DNA of 64,000 nucleotides from Clostridium sp. AF15-31 (GCF_003461625.1 NZ_QTXL01000008.1:83582-147581), one strand, 5' to 3'. Positions 17,219-25,644 are shown, counted from the first letter of the stretch. The notes: generated by a model from the letters alone, not told the origin. Numbers and translations: made by a program.

Positions 17219-18070
17219 ATGGCACAGTTTACCAATCAGGCGCAGCTTCGCTATGGTAATTCCATAGCAAATTCCAATATAGCAGTCGGAGAACTGCTGG
17301 AGGTATTGTCAGCAAGCAAGACCGCAGTCAGAAAGACATATGGTCAGAATGATACCGTAACGTATATTATAACGATTGTAAATTCCGGTACGACTGCATT
17401 TAATGGTCTGACAGTTACAGATAATCTGGGTGCATACACATTTGGAACAGAAACACTGACTCCGCTCACTTATATGGCTGATAGTGTGAAATATTATGTA
17501 AATGGAGTGCTTCAGTCAACACCAGTTGTTGTTGCAGAACCATCACTTGCAATTTCAGGACTGACAGTTCCTGCAGGGGGCAATATCACAGTTGCTTATG
17601 AGACAGAGGTGAATGCATTTGCACCGATGGATGCAGCAGGAACGATCACGAATACAGCAGTTGTATCCGGTGGTGGCATTACTCCGATCACGGTAACAGA
17701 GACGATCGGTACAGAGAGTACGCCGATCCTTACAATCACGAAGTCTGTAAGTCCGGTTCCTGTAACAGAAAACGGAACATTGACCTATACTTTCCTGATC
17801 CAGAATGCAGGAAGTGCACCGGCAGATATCGGAACCGATGCGGTGATAGTGGATACCTTTAATCCGCTTTTGTCAAACCTTGCAGTATCCTTTAATGGAA
17901 CGGCATGGGCAGAGACAACAAACTATACCTATGATGAGACAACAGGAGTGTTTACAACGATTGCGGGTCAGATCACAGTCCCGGCTGCAACCTATACACA
18001 GAATCCGGCTACCGGTGTATGGACGGCGGATCCGGGTGTCAGTACATTGGTTGTAAAAGGCACGATCTAG
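17219..18070 (+). CDS. DUF11-repeat protein without visible signal peptide
   Basis: A 283-residue, Thr- and Val-rich protein made of two beta-sandwich units. Each follows the DUF11 pattern: KTYGQNDTVTYIITIVNSG, then LTVTDNLG in the first (about 35-165) and SVSPVPVTENGTLTYTFLIQN in the second (about 170-283). DUF11 domains build stalks on bacterial surface proteins. Oddly, the ATG start, with AGGAAGAGAG 9 bases upstream, gives MAQFTNQAQLRYG and no signal peptide, and there is no membrane anchor or sortase motif. It may leave the cell by another route or act inside. Its function is unknown. Confidence 0.7.
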   Translation: MAQFTNQAQLRYGNSIANSNIAVGELLEVLSASKTAVRKTYGQNDTVTYIITIVNSGTTAFNGLTVTDNLGAYTFGTETLTPLTYMADSVKYYVNGVLQSTPVVVAEPSLAISGLTVPAGGNITVAYETEVNAFAPMDAAGTITNTAVVSGGGITPITVTETIGTESTPILTITKSVSPVPVTENGTLTYTFLIQNAGSAPADIGTDAVIVDTFNPLLSNLAVSFNGTAWAETTNYTYDETTGVFTTIAGQITVPAATYTQNPATGVWTADPGVSTLVVKGTI

Positions 18071-18154
18071 GGATTTTGAACATGGCAGAATAGCGCAAAA
18101 CAGAGAAATAAAATCCTGTAATGCTACTATGATAATATAGTAAGATCACAAAGA

Positions 18155-18186
18155 CGGCGGCTTCTTTGACCTGTAAGAAGCCGCCG
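18155..18186. terminator. GC-rich hairpin between convergent genes
   Basis: CGGCGGCTTCTT (18155-18166) and AAGAAGCCGCCG (18175-18186) form a perfect 12-bp stem with an 8-base loop. It lacks a strong T-run, but sits between two convergent genes where a terminator is expected. Confidence 0.55.
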
Positions 18187-18293
18187 CCTGTCTATAAATT
18201 ACCCCTCATATGAATAAAGTGAACATCAAATGATGTAACAATAAAAACAATTAAATATTATCATGCTGATGTACAAAAAACCAGAAGTGGCAT

Positions 18294-19769
18294 TTATAAA
18301 GTTGAATCTGCCACTCGATTTTCATTTTCAGAAATCAGCTTTTGTATCTCATTTCTGACAAGGGTATTATCTAAAACATAATCTTCAAAATCTACCGAGT
18401 GAAAGGTATAGGTTAAAGCATGAATAATATCCGGATCAGATACACAGATAATAAAATCCAGTTCTTTATTTGGAACAAGCAGGGCATACTGATCCGTATA
18501 TAAAAGAAATGCCCAGTTATCCGATACCGGAATTTTTTCGGTATCAAGGACAAAGAGGTTCCTGTCAAGCCGTGCCTCTAACTGTTCTAGAGCATTGATA
18601 ATATCTGACGTGTTTGCTTCTACATAGAATCCGGATTCGGAAATCACATGATTTCTTGCAAATTCCCGGATGCCATCCAGTGTGATGCCTTCACTGGCAT
18701 TCATTTGCTGCATGAAATGAAAATGCTGTTTTAGGGTTTCCTTGAATTCTTCAGGAACATATTTCTCAACCAGATCATCGGTCACCATCAGGCAGGCACC
18801 GGGATGCTTCTGGATAAAGATCACTTCTTCTGCAGGAATGGATCTTGCCTGAAACTGTGGAAGCTCCTTCTGGCTGAAGCTGGACAGAAATGGTTTCGCA
18901 TGGTCAAATACGGAAGCGAATTCTTCCCGCATTAATCCGATAAGGCTCGGATCGGTCAACAGACAACCTTTGTTGGCATCGGCATTTAGCAGGAGACTGG
19001 CATCATCCGTTATGATATAGAACGGGAAAAGTACACCGGAGTTCTTGCTGACTTTTTGTTCATTGGAATAATAGTAAATGTTATAGGTGATGTTGGTCCC
19101 TTTTGTAAGAATCGATTCTAACAGCGTGGCAAATCCGTCCAGTTTTTCAGTGATGTCATTCGGATTTTTTGTTTGGAAATGCAGTATCTGGGAAATTGTT
19201 GCATTTTGAAATTTCCCAGAAGTGATAAGTGAGTGAATGTTGGAAAACAGTTTGATCCGTGATGACAGGTCGAACGGAAGTGATACCTGTAAGTGATTGT
19301 TTTCTTTTTTGCTGGCGTGTATTAAGAATTTAGTCAGACCACAGATGATCTCATCCGTGGAGTGATAAAGTATAGTTCCTGTGGCAGCCTGTGACTGATC
19401 TGTATCAATCGGATTGTCAGGTAGTTTATTTTGTAATTCCTGTGAGCGGGAAGGTGTCTGGTTGTTAGATGCATTGGTATCTATATATGGAGAACCGATC
19501 ACCCTCAGACATTTCTCTGTGAATTTCAGGTAATGATAATTGGTCTCACCAAGCCGTTCCAGATAAAAGGCATCATATAAAGCCATCTCATCGGCAGCAG
19601 ATATATCAAGCTGGCGGATAATACTTGTAATCTGATCTTTTGTGGGAATACGTTTGCCGCTCAAGATCTGATAGAAGCTTGAACGGTCGATCCCGGTTTC
19701 ATTGATCAGAGAATTTTTCGTTACGGATTGTGAATCGATGATTGAATTTAATAATGAATGAAATGACAT
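18294..19769 (-). CDS. Large HTH-domain protein of unknown regulon
   Basis: A 491-residue protein on the reverse strand. Residues 1-55 form a Cro/CI-like helix-turn-helix (SVTKNSLINETGIDRSSFYQ, then ILSGKRIPTKDQITSIIRQL). The rest, about 430 residues, is a mostly helical cytoplasmic region with no catalytic motif I recognise; it contains a low-complexity patch near 100-130 and no membrane helix. The architecture, a small HTH fused to a long sensor-like body, suggests a transcriptional regulator responding to an unknown ligand. It is transcribed away from metNIQ and about 280 bp from that promoter, so the shared intergenic region may contain its sites. Confidence 0.65.
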   Translation of the reverse strand: MSFHSLLNSIIDSQSVTKNSLINETGIDRSSFYQILSGKRIPTKDQITSIIRQLDISAADEMALYDAFYLERLGETNYHYLKFTEKCLRVIGSPYIDTNASNNQTPSRSQELQNKLPDNPIDTDQSQAATGTILYHSTDEIICGLTKFLIHASKKENNHLQVSLPFDLSSRIKLFSNIHSLITSGKFQNATISQILHFQTKNPNDITEKLDGFATLLESILTKGTNITYNIYYYSNEQKVSKNSGVLFPFYIITDDASLLLNADANKGCLLTDPSLIGLMREEFASVFDHAKPFLSSFSQKELPQFQARSIPAEEVIFIQKHPGACLMVTDDLVEKYVPEEFKETLKQHFHFMQQMNASEGITLDGIREFARNHVISESGFYVEANTSDIINALEQLEARLDRNLFVLDTEKIPVSDNWAFLLYTDQYALLVPNKELDFIICVSDPDIIHALTYTFHSVDFEDYVLDNTLVRNEIQKLISENENRVADSTL

Positions 19770-19982
19770 GCAGTTATACCGGCAATAACTTTAGATTAGT
19801 AAAACATGGAAGTAAATATGTAATGTTAAACCGATCTTCCTCCTAACAATAGTATTTATATCTGTATAGTTTAACTGAAAACGTAATATGTGTCAACATC
19901 ATTGCGTGTAACAAGAGAAGACAAGTGTAGTTTTCTACTGATTCAACAAGAGCTGGGAGTATAAATCATACTGCATATTTGT

Positions 19983-20040
19983 TGGCTATAAGAAAAACTT
20001 ATAGCCAGTCAAATATATATCCTATAACTTAAATAGGATA
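19983..20040. promoter_or_regulatory. Two palindromes upstream of the metNIQ promoter
   Basis: TGGCTATAAG (19983-19992) and CTTATAGCCA (19998-20007) form a perfect 10-bp inverted repeat with an A5 spacer. TATCCTAT (20018-20025) and ATAGGATA (20033-20040) form another with a 7-bp spacer, ending 6 bp before the -35. Positions just upstream of -35 suit an activator. The TATA-N-TATA look recalls LysR-type methionine/cysteine regulator boxes, but that is only a resemblance. The remaining stretch 19770-19982 shows nothing clear. Confidence 0.5.
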
Positions 20041-20046
20041 TAATGG

Positions 20047-20075
20047 TTGACAACCGGAAAAACGGACGCTATAAT
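20047..20075 (+). promoter_or_regulatory. Perfect consensus promoter for metNIQ leader
   Basis: TTGACA (20047-20052), a 17-bp spacer and TATAAT (20070-20075) match the housekeeping sigma consensus exactly. Transcription should begin near 20082, giving a leader of about 355 nt before metN. Confidence 0.88.
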
Positions 20076-20173
20076 CATGAAACATGAAAGGAACAAAATA
20101 GATAAAACATATCAACATAGTATGAAAAGTTCCTGAGAATAAATCACAGAGAATTTACAAGGAGGATAAGCAT

Positions 20174-20275
20174 ATGGGCTCAGAAAAAATCATGACAACT
20201 GCAAAGAACAATATGTGTTGCTGCCGGATGATGTGTGATTGTATGGCGTTTATTTCATATGCTTTGAACACCTGA
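20174..20275 (+). CDS. Cysteine-rich leader peptide of metNIQ
   Basis: A 33-residue ORF with a strong AAGGAGG site about 9 bases before its ATG. Residues 14-24 read MCCCRMMCDCM: five cysteines (15, 16, 17, 21, 23) and four methionines within eleven codons. The rest is unremarkable (start MGSEKIMTTAKNN, end AFISYALNT). Such clustering is the mark of a regulatory leader peptide whose translation speed reports charged tRNA-Cys (or Met). It ends 30 nt before a strong terminator, and bases 20255-20264 inside the ORF are exactly complementary to 20326-20335 in that terminator. I infer a cysteine-sensing attenuator controlling the transporter genes that follow. Confidence 0.75.
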   Translation: MGSEKIMTTAKNNMCCCRMMCDCMAFISYALNT

Positions 20276-20304
20276 TTTGTTAGATATATAGTATTGTTTA
20301 TCAT

Positions 20305-20352
20305 ATAACAAAGGGCAGTTGTCATAAGCATATGATGACTGCCTTTTGTTAT
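20305..20352 (+). terminator. Attenuator terminator before metN
   Basis: A 22-bp stem (20305-20326 with 20331-20352, three wobble pairs) with a four-base loop and a T-rich right flank (TTTTGTTAT). Its top right part (20326-20335, AAGCATATGA) is a perfect complement of TCATATGCTT (20255-20264) at the end of the leader ORF, giving a mutually exclusive antiterminator. Confidence 0.75.
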
Positions 20353-20436
20353 GCGGCAGGATGGTATCTATTACATGGATAAAGTAGAAGACTGTCTGAT
20401 TTATAATAGGAAAAGAACTTGAAAGGGGAGAATAAT

Positions 20437-21501
20437 ATGGCAATTATTCAGATCGAGCATGTGTCGAAGACGTTTCAGACCAAAGACGGAACGATCGATG
20501 CTTTAAAGGATGTATCACTGAATATTGAAGCTGGCGACATTTATGGAATCATTGGAATGTCCGGTGCAGGAAAAAGTACCCTGGTACGATGTATCAATCA
20601 TATAGAAGTACCGACATCGGGAACGGTCGTGGTACAGGATAAGGAGCTTGGTGGTCTGTCAGATAAAGAGCTTCGTAAACAGAGAGAACATATCGGTATG
20701 ATCTTCCAGCATTTTAATCTGCTGATGCAGAAATCGGTTCTTGATAATGTATGTTTTCCACTGTTCATTCAGGGAAAATCAAAGGCAGAGGCGAGAAAAA
20801 AGGCATATGAGCTGTTAGAGATCGTTGGTTTGCGGGATCGTGCAAAAGCATATCCTTCACAGTTGTCCGGTGGACAGAAACAGAGAGTTGCGATTGCAAG
20901 AGCACTTGCATCCGATCCGCAGATCCTGCTTTGTGATGAGGCAACCAGTGCACTTGATCCACAGACGACATCATCGATTCTGGAATTGTTAAAGGACATT
21001 AACCAGAGATTTGGAATCACGATCGTTGTTATCACTCACCAGATGGCGGTTGTCCGAGAAATCTGTAATCAGGTAGCGATCATGAAGGATGGTCAGGTCG
21101 TTGAGCATGGTAGAACGATTGATATCTTTAATCATCCAAAGTCCGAAGTAGCCAGAGAGCTGTTACAGAAGGATGAAGGAAATGCTACAGAGCCGAAGAC
21201 GTTAAAAACAGCTGACCGCATAAAGAATGGAACCAGAATCCGAATTGTATACACGGAGAATTCAGCATTTGAACCGGTAATTGCAAATATGATCCTGACA
21301 TTTAAGGAGCCGGTCAATATCTTAAAAGCAGCGACAAAGAATGTCGGAGGAGTGGCGAAGGGTGAAATGATACTTGAGCTTCCGAAGGGTTCGACAAATG
21401 TTGCAGCGATGGAAAAGTACCTGAAAGAACGGGGATTGGAGCTTGAAGAATTAAGTGACAATGTGAATGGAGGTGAGGAACATGTGGACGGAACAAATTA
21501 G
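20437..21501 (+). CDS. metN: Methionine/sulfur amino-acid ABC transporter ATPase
   Basis: A 354-residue ABC ATPase with Walker A (GMSGAGKST, about 40-48), signature LSGGQ, Walker B (ILLCDEATSALD) and a C-terminal NIL regulatory domain (about 265-345) typical of MetN. It drives uptake of D/L-methionine and, in relatives, cystine, with MetI in the membrane and the lipoprotein MetQ as substrate receptor. The ATG at 20437 has AAGGGGAG about 6 bases upstream. It is the first gene of metNIQ and overlaps metI by 20 bp. The leader with a Cys-rich peptide suggests that cysteine supply controls it, so cystine may be among its substrates. Confidence 0.92.
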   Translation: MAIIQIEHVSKTFQTKDGTIDALKDVSLNIEAGDIYGIIGMSGAGKSTLVRCINHIEVPTSGTVVVQDKELGGLSDKELRKQREHIGMIFQHFNLLMQKSVLDNVCFPLFIQGKSKAEARKKAYELLEIVGLRDRAKAYPSQLSGGQKQRVAIARALASDPQILLCDEATSALDPQTTSSILELLKDINQRFGITIVVITHQMAVVREICNQVAIMKDGQVVEHGRTIDIFNHPKSEVARELLQKDEGNATEPKTLKTADRIKNGTRIRIVYTENSAFEPVIANMILTFKEPVNILKAATKNVGGVAKGEMILELPKGSTNVAAMEKYLKERGLELEELSDNVNGGEEHVDGTN

Positions 21502-22144
21502 AGAAATGATCTTAAATGGTATCTTAGAGACACTTTATATGACAGTTGTTTCTACATTGTTTGGATATGTATTCGGACTTCCGATGGGCGTGCTCCTCTG
21601 TATCAGCGATAAAGACGGACTGAAACCGCATCCGGTTTTGTATAAGATTCTTGATTTTATCGCAAATATCGTTCGAAGCGTACCATTCCTGATCCTGTTG
21701 ATCTTATTGATCCCATTTACCAGATTTCTTCTTGGTAAGAGTTACGGATCGACAGCAACGATCGTACCGCTTACTGTAGCAGCTATTCCGTTTATCGCAA
21801 GAATGGTAGAGTCATCCTTGAAGGAAGTTGACAACGGAGTTGTTGAGGCTGCCCGTGCGATGGGTGCGGGAACGATGAGGATCATCCTTCGTGTGCTCCT
21901 TGTAGAAGCAAGAACATCGCTGATCACCGGAGCAACGATCGCGATCGGAACCATCCTTGGTTATTCTGCGATGGCAGGTGCAGTCGGAGGTGGTGGACTT
22001 GGTGATATCGCAGTCCGCTATGGATATTACAGATACCAGACAGATATCATGATCGTGACAGTTATCTTACTGATCGTGATCGTTCAGATCTTCCAGTCAG
22101 TCGGAATGCTGATCGCAAACCGATTAGACCGGAGAAAATCATAA
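21482..22144 (+). CDS. metI: Methionine ABC transporter permease
   Basis: A 220-residue permease with about five membrane helices and the permease EAA-like motif (EAARAMGAGTMRIILRVLLVEA) that docks on MetN. The GGGGLGDIAVRYGYYRYQ region is characteristic of MetI. I choose the ATG at 21482, preceded by GGAGGTGAGG, rather than an earlier in-frame codon at 21467. The start lies inside the end of metN, so the two are translationally coupled. Confidence 0.92.
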   Translation: MWTEQIREMILNGILETLYMTVVSTLFGYVFGLPMGVLLCISDKDGLKPHPVLYKILDFIANIVRSVPFLILLILLIPFTRFLLGKSYGSTATIVPLTVAAIPFIARMVESSLKEVDNGVVEAARAMGAGTMRIILRVLLVEARTSLITGATIAIGTILGYSAMAGAVGGGGLGDIAVRYGYYRYQTDIMIVTVILLIVIVQIFQSVGMLIANRLDRRKS

Positions 22145-22290
22145 TCAGATAAACCCTGACCATGACAGCCGGATCTGTGCCGGAGCGTTATTGGCGGTTT
22201 ACAAACAGATGTCAGGAAAGTGCACACCGGGCATCCGATATATAAAAATGAAAATAAAAAAGGAAAAATAAAGAAAGAGAGGAATCTTCC

Positions 22291-23133
22291 ATGAAAAAGA
22301 CATTTAAGAAATTATTAGCACTTACATTAACAGGCGTATTAGTAGCAGGAGCCCTTTCAGGCTGCGGCAAGAAAGAAGATAAAGACAGCAAAACAGATTC
22401 AAAGACAATTACGATTGCAGCATCTGCAACACCACATGCTGAGATTCTCGAGTATGCAAAGACAGCATTAAAGGAAAAAGGATATGATCTTCAGGTTACA
22501 GTATTTGATGATTATGTAAAGCCAAATGAGGTTGTAGAAAGCGGCGAGTTCGATGCAAACTACTTCCAGCATGTTCCATACCTTGAGAGCTTCAATGAAG
22601 AAAAAGGTACACACCTTGTAGTTGCCGGCAAGATCCACTATGAGCCATTCGGTATCTATCCGGGTACAAAGAAAAGTTTAGACGAGATCGCTGACGGTGA
22701 TTCTATCGCAGTTCCGAATGATACAACAAATGAAGCAAGAGCCCTTCTGTTATTACAGGATAACGGAATCATCAAGTTAAAGGATGGCGCAGGTATCAAT
22801 GCAACTGTTAATGATATCGAAGAAAACCCACACAATGTAGAAATCGTTGAACTTGAGGCAGCACAGGTTGCCAGAGTTGTAAACGAGACAGCGTATGTCG
22901 TTTTAAATGGTAACTATGCACTTGCAGCAGGCTTCTCAGTAGGAAAAGATGCTCTTGCATATGAGCAGAATGATTCAGAAGCAGCTAAGACCTATGTAAA
23001 CGTTATCGCTGTTAAGGAAGGCAACGAAAACAACGAAGCAATCAAGGCACTCGTTGACGTATTAAAGTCTGACGACGTAAAGAACTACATCAAAGAAACT
23101 TACGATGGAGCAGTTCTTCCTTACGAAGAGTAA
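22291..23133 (+). CDS. metQ: MetQ substrate-binding lipoprotein
   Basis: A 280-residue lipoprotein. The signal peptide ends in lipobox LSGC with Cys25 as the lipid-modified residue, followed by a charged linker (GKKEDKDSKTDSK). The mature part has NlpA/MetQ features: ATPHAEILEYAK, the FDANYFQHVPYLE binding-site stretch and VVLNGNYALAAGF. It captures methionine or a related sulfur amino acid outside the membrane and hands it to MetI. It follows metI after 146 bp without a clear terminator between, with GAGAGGAA before the ATG. Confidence 0.92.
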   Translation: MKKTFKKLLALTLTGVLVAGALSGCGKKEDKDSKTDSKTITIAASATPHAEILEYAKTALKEKGYDLQVTVFDDYVKPNEVVESGEFDANYFQHVPYLESFNEEKGTHLVVAGKIHYEPFGIYPGTKKSLDEIADGDSIAVPNDTTNEARALLLLQDNGIIKLKDGAGINATVNDIEENPHNVEIVELEAAQVARVVNETAYVVLNGNYALAAGFSVGKDALAYEQNDSEAAKTYVNVIAVKEGNENNEAIKALVDVLKSDDVKNYIKETYDGAVLPYEE

Positions 23134-23149
23134 GCCGCTCGCATCCCGT

Positions 23150-23343
23150 AATAAAATACCCTGAGACAGATATGGTGAAAAACTCATTTCGTATTCTATA
23201 AAGTTCGTGCACTGATTTGTCAGCAGTCGCCCTAACTCACCCTGACGGGTTCAGACAAGGACTTGGTGCTGACAGTTAGCACAAACTTTATCACGAATAC
23301 TACATGAATGTTTTTCACCATATCTGTTTCAGGGCTTTTTATT
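23150..23343. repeat. Inverted-repeat element A (MITE-like)
   Basis: The ends form terminal inverted repeats of 25 bp with one mismatch: 23159-23183 begins CCCTGAGACAGATATGGTG and pairs with 23310-23334. Looser pairing extends outward to 23150 and 23343 through AATAAAA and TTTTTATT. Its core 23209-23280 is repeated in inverted orientation at 23460-23531. It encodes nothing. It is the size and form of a non-autonomous mobile element, and its right end could also act as a terminator. Confidence 0.65.
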
Positions 23344-23356
23344 GCGAGATGATATT

Positions 23357-23628
23357 CGCTATCTTTCTTTACGAGGGGCTTATACTTCGTTATGCAATAT
23401 AAAATTTCCCGACTACTGTATTGATAAGACATTCACGGAGTTTTCGTAATTCTGCTTGCGCTAACTGTCAGCATCAAGCCCTTGTCTGAACCCGTCAGGG
23501 TGAGTTAGGGCGACTGCTGACAAATCAGTGCGCGAGCTGAATAGAAAACGGAGTGAGTCTTTCAACTACAGTAGTCGGGGGAATTTTATATGTTTAATAG
23601 AGATTATCCCTCGTAAAGAAAGATAGCG
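23357..23628. repeat. Inverted-repeat element B enclosing a reversed copy of element A core
   Basis: Outer arms CGCTATCTTTCTTTACGAGG (23357-23376, pairing through 23377) and 23608-23628 pair perfectly for 21 bp. A second paired block (23397-23420 with 23567-23591) lies inside. Between the arms, 23460-23531 is the near-exact reverse complement of 23209-23280, differing at about two or three positions in 72, and similarity continues on both sides. Elements A and B together occupy the metQ to response-regulator gap (23134-23770). Confidence 0.65.
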
Positions 23629-23684
23629 CATAGAAGTGGTGGCAGAAAGCCCTGAAACAAATATGGTGAAAAGTTTTTGGGGTA

Positions 23685-23693
23685 TGCTATAAT
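23685..23693 (+). promoter_or_regulatory. Extended -10 promoter for the BceR-like gene
   Basis: TGCTATAAT is an extended -10 element, 78 bp before the response-regulator ATG and just outside element B. No convincing -35 is present. Confidence 0.5.
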
Positions 23694-23770
23694 GATGCCG
23701 ACAGGCAACTGGGCAGTGTGGCTGCCTGTTGGGTAAATATAGGCGATAAAAGGAGCCGGTAGAGAGCGTT

Positions 23771-24433
23771 ATGAAAAAGATTTTTATTGTGGAAGATGAT
23801 AAGAGCATATGCATGGAGCTTGTTGAGATTTTGGAGAACGAAGGCTATGCAGCATCCTATCTGACTGATTTTGAACATTCAAAAGAGGAGATTCTGGCAA
23901 CAGGTGCAGATCTTATTTTGATGGATATTAATATTCCGGGCATAAATGGCAGAAATCTGTTAAAGGAGATTCGGAAGGAATCGGATATCCCGGTTATCAT
24001 GGTGACTAGTCGTACATCAGAGATGGACGAGGTTCTGTCGATGAGCTATGGGGCAGATGATTATATCACGAAGCCGTATAATCCGACGATCCTGTTGCTG
24101 CGGATCGCAGCAGTGCTGAAACGGATGGAGGGAAGCCAGAATGCAGCATCCTATCGTGGAGCAGAGGTGAATTTCAGCAAAGGGACAATCCGGCTTGGTG
24201 AGAAAGAACAGGTTCTGACGAAGAATGAGATGATCATTTTCCAACGGCTGTTAAGCAGTAAGGACAAGATTGTATCCAGAGACGAGATCATGACAGATCT
24301 ATGGGATAATGAAGAATATGTAAATGATAATGCACTTACGGTTAATATCAGCAGGCTTCGGACAAAGCTTTCGGAGCTTGGACTGCCGGATGCGATCGAG
24401 ACAAGAAAGAAACAGGGGTATCGTCTGATATGA
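23771..24433 (+). CDS. BceR-like OmpR-family response regulator
   Basis: A 220-residue regulator: receiver domain with E8-D9-D10, phospho-acceptor D52 in LMDINIPG and Lys in TKPY, then a winged helix (about 125-218) ending KKQGYRLI. Size and style match regulators that partner intramembrane-sensing kinases. It overlaps the kinase gene by 4 bases (ATGA). The BceAB-type transporter at 25940-28760 is the expected target, with a candidate site at 25513-25526. The upstream region is filled by the inverted-repeat elements. Confidence 0.88.
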   Translation: MKKIFIVEDDKSICMELVEILENEGYAASYLTDFEHSKEEILATGADLILMDINIPGINGRNLLKEIRKESDIPVIMVTSRTSEMDEVLSMSYGADDYITKPYNPTILLLRIAAVLKRMEGSQNAASYRGAEVNFSKGTIRLGEKEQVLTKNEMIIFQRLLSSKDKIVSRDEIMTDLWDNEEYVNDNALTVNISRLRTKLSELGLPDAIETRKKQGYRLI

Positions 24434-25449
24434 GAATTTGGGAATATATAAAAGATAAAGCGGGTATTCTGATCGGTTATCTGTTATTTATAGCGGTCAT
24501 GTTAATTGCTTTTCGTGCGATGCGGACACCAGGGGAGCTGACGGTGATCTTTCTTGTGCTGACAGTTTTGCTTCTGGTAACTGTCATATTAACAGACTAT
24601 ATAAAACGCAGACATTTCTATAATTCCCTTTATGCACATATGGAGCAGTTGGATCAGAAATATCTGGTCATGGATACGTTAGAGGAGCCGGGTTTCTATG
24701 AGGGAAAGCTGGTCTATGAGGCGTTATATGAGATTAATAAATCCATGACAGAGCATGTGAAGGAGTACCGGCAGAGTGTGGATGATTTCAAGGATTTTAT
24801 CGAGATATGGGTGCATGAGATCAAACTGCCGATCGCAAGTCTGGTATTGATGTGCCACAATAATCAGGATAAGATACCGAAGAAATACGAAGATCAGGTG
24901 AACCGTCTGGATGCATATGCCGATCAGGTGCTGTATTATGTCCGGGCAGAGCATGCGAGCAAAGATTATCGGTTTGATTCAGTGCGAATCAAGTCGGTTG
25001 TGAATAAAGTGGCGTTGAAGAATAAAGATATGTTGCTGGAGAGTGACATTTGTCTGGATGTGCATGACGTTGATGTCAGCGTTACGACAGATGCCAAATG
25101 GCTGGAATTCATGATAAACCAGATCATGAGCAACAGCATCAAATATATGAAGCCGGATGAGGATCGGCAGATCCGGATCTGGACGACAAAAGCAGGCGAC
25201 GATATCACACTCCATATCAGAGATAATGGAATCGGAATTTCCGAAGCAGACCTTCCTCGCGTTTGCGAAAAATCGTTCACCGGTGAGAACGGACGTCGTT
25301 TTGCCAAGTCAACAGGTATGGGCTTATATATCGTAAAAGGTCTGTGCGACCAGCTAGGACATCATCTTACCATCACTTCCAAAGAAAATATCGGAACAGA
25401 CGTCGCTGTAACCTTTGGCGGAAACGACTATTATCTGGTGGATGAATAA
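24430..25449 (+). CDS. BceS-like intramembrane-sensing histidine kinase
   Basis: A 339-residue kinase with two closely spaced N-terminal helices (about 12-30 and 37-56) and almost no extracellular part, the hallmark of BceS-type kinases. The phospho-acceptor H129 lies in WVHEIKLPI, a motif of this group, and the ATPase domain has N box (QIMSNSIKYM), G1 (DNGIGISEADL) and G2 (GMGLYI). These kinases do not bind the antibiotic themselves; they read the activity of the partner BceAB transporter, which is encoded downstream. Confidence 0.9.
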   Translation: MRIWEYIKDKAGILIGYLLFIAVMLIAFRAMRTPGELTVIFLVLTVLLLVTVILTDYIKRRHFYNSLYAHMEQLDQKYLVMDTLEEPGFYEGKLVYEALYEINKSMTEHVKEYRQSVDDFKDFIEIWVHEIKLPIASLVLMCHNNQDKIPKKYEDQVNRLDAYADQVLYYVRAEHASKDYRFDSVRIKSVVNKVALKNKDMLLESDICLDVHDVDVSVTTDAKWLEFMINQIMSNSIKYMKPDEDRQIRIWTTKAGDDITLHIRDNGIGISEADLPRVCEKSFTGENGRRFAKSTGMGLYIVKGLCDQLGHHLTITSKENIGTDVAVTFGGNDYYLVDE

Positions 25450-25512
25450 AACTATACTTTACCATGTGCCCCTTATCTGACAGACAGATAAAGAATGCCC
25501 AATGTCTTAACC

Positions 25513-25526
25513 TTACAAAACTGTAA
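25513..25526. promoter_or_regulatory. TTACA-N4-TGTAA inverted repeat (BceR-type site) before bceAB
   Basis: TTACA, AAAC, TGTAA forms an inverted repeat centred about 50 bp before a possible -10 TATACT (25570-25575). A third TGTAA lies at 25532. The same repeat occurs at 55034-55047 before the second ABC operon at nearly the same distance from a -10-like hexamer. I infer a response-regulator operator. Confidence 0.55.
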
Positions 25527-25644
25527 CCTTCTGTAACATAAGAAAAACGACACTCTCCCTTGAAAACGATATACTCACACTTGTAAACAGGAGATGAGGT
25601 GTTGACAGGATCAACAGCTCTTAACTCAGTTATTAATAGAAAAT

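Noticed and set aside
20082..20436. SAM (S-box) riboswitch before metNIQ
   Set aside because: I could not find the S-box core motifs; the leader is better explained by a coding leader peptide and terminator.
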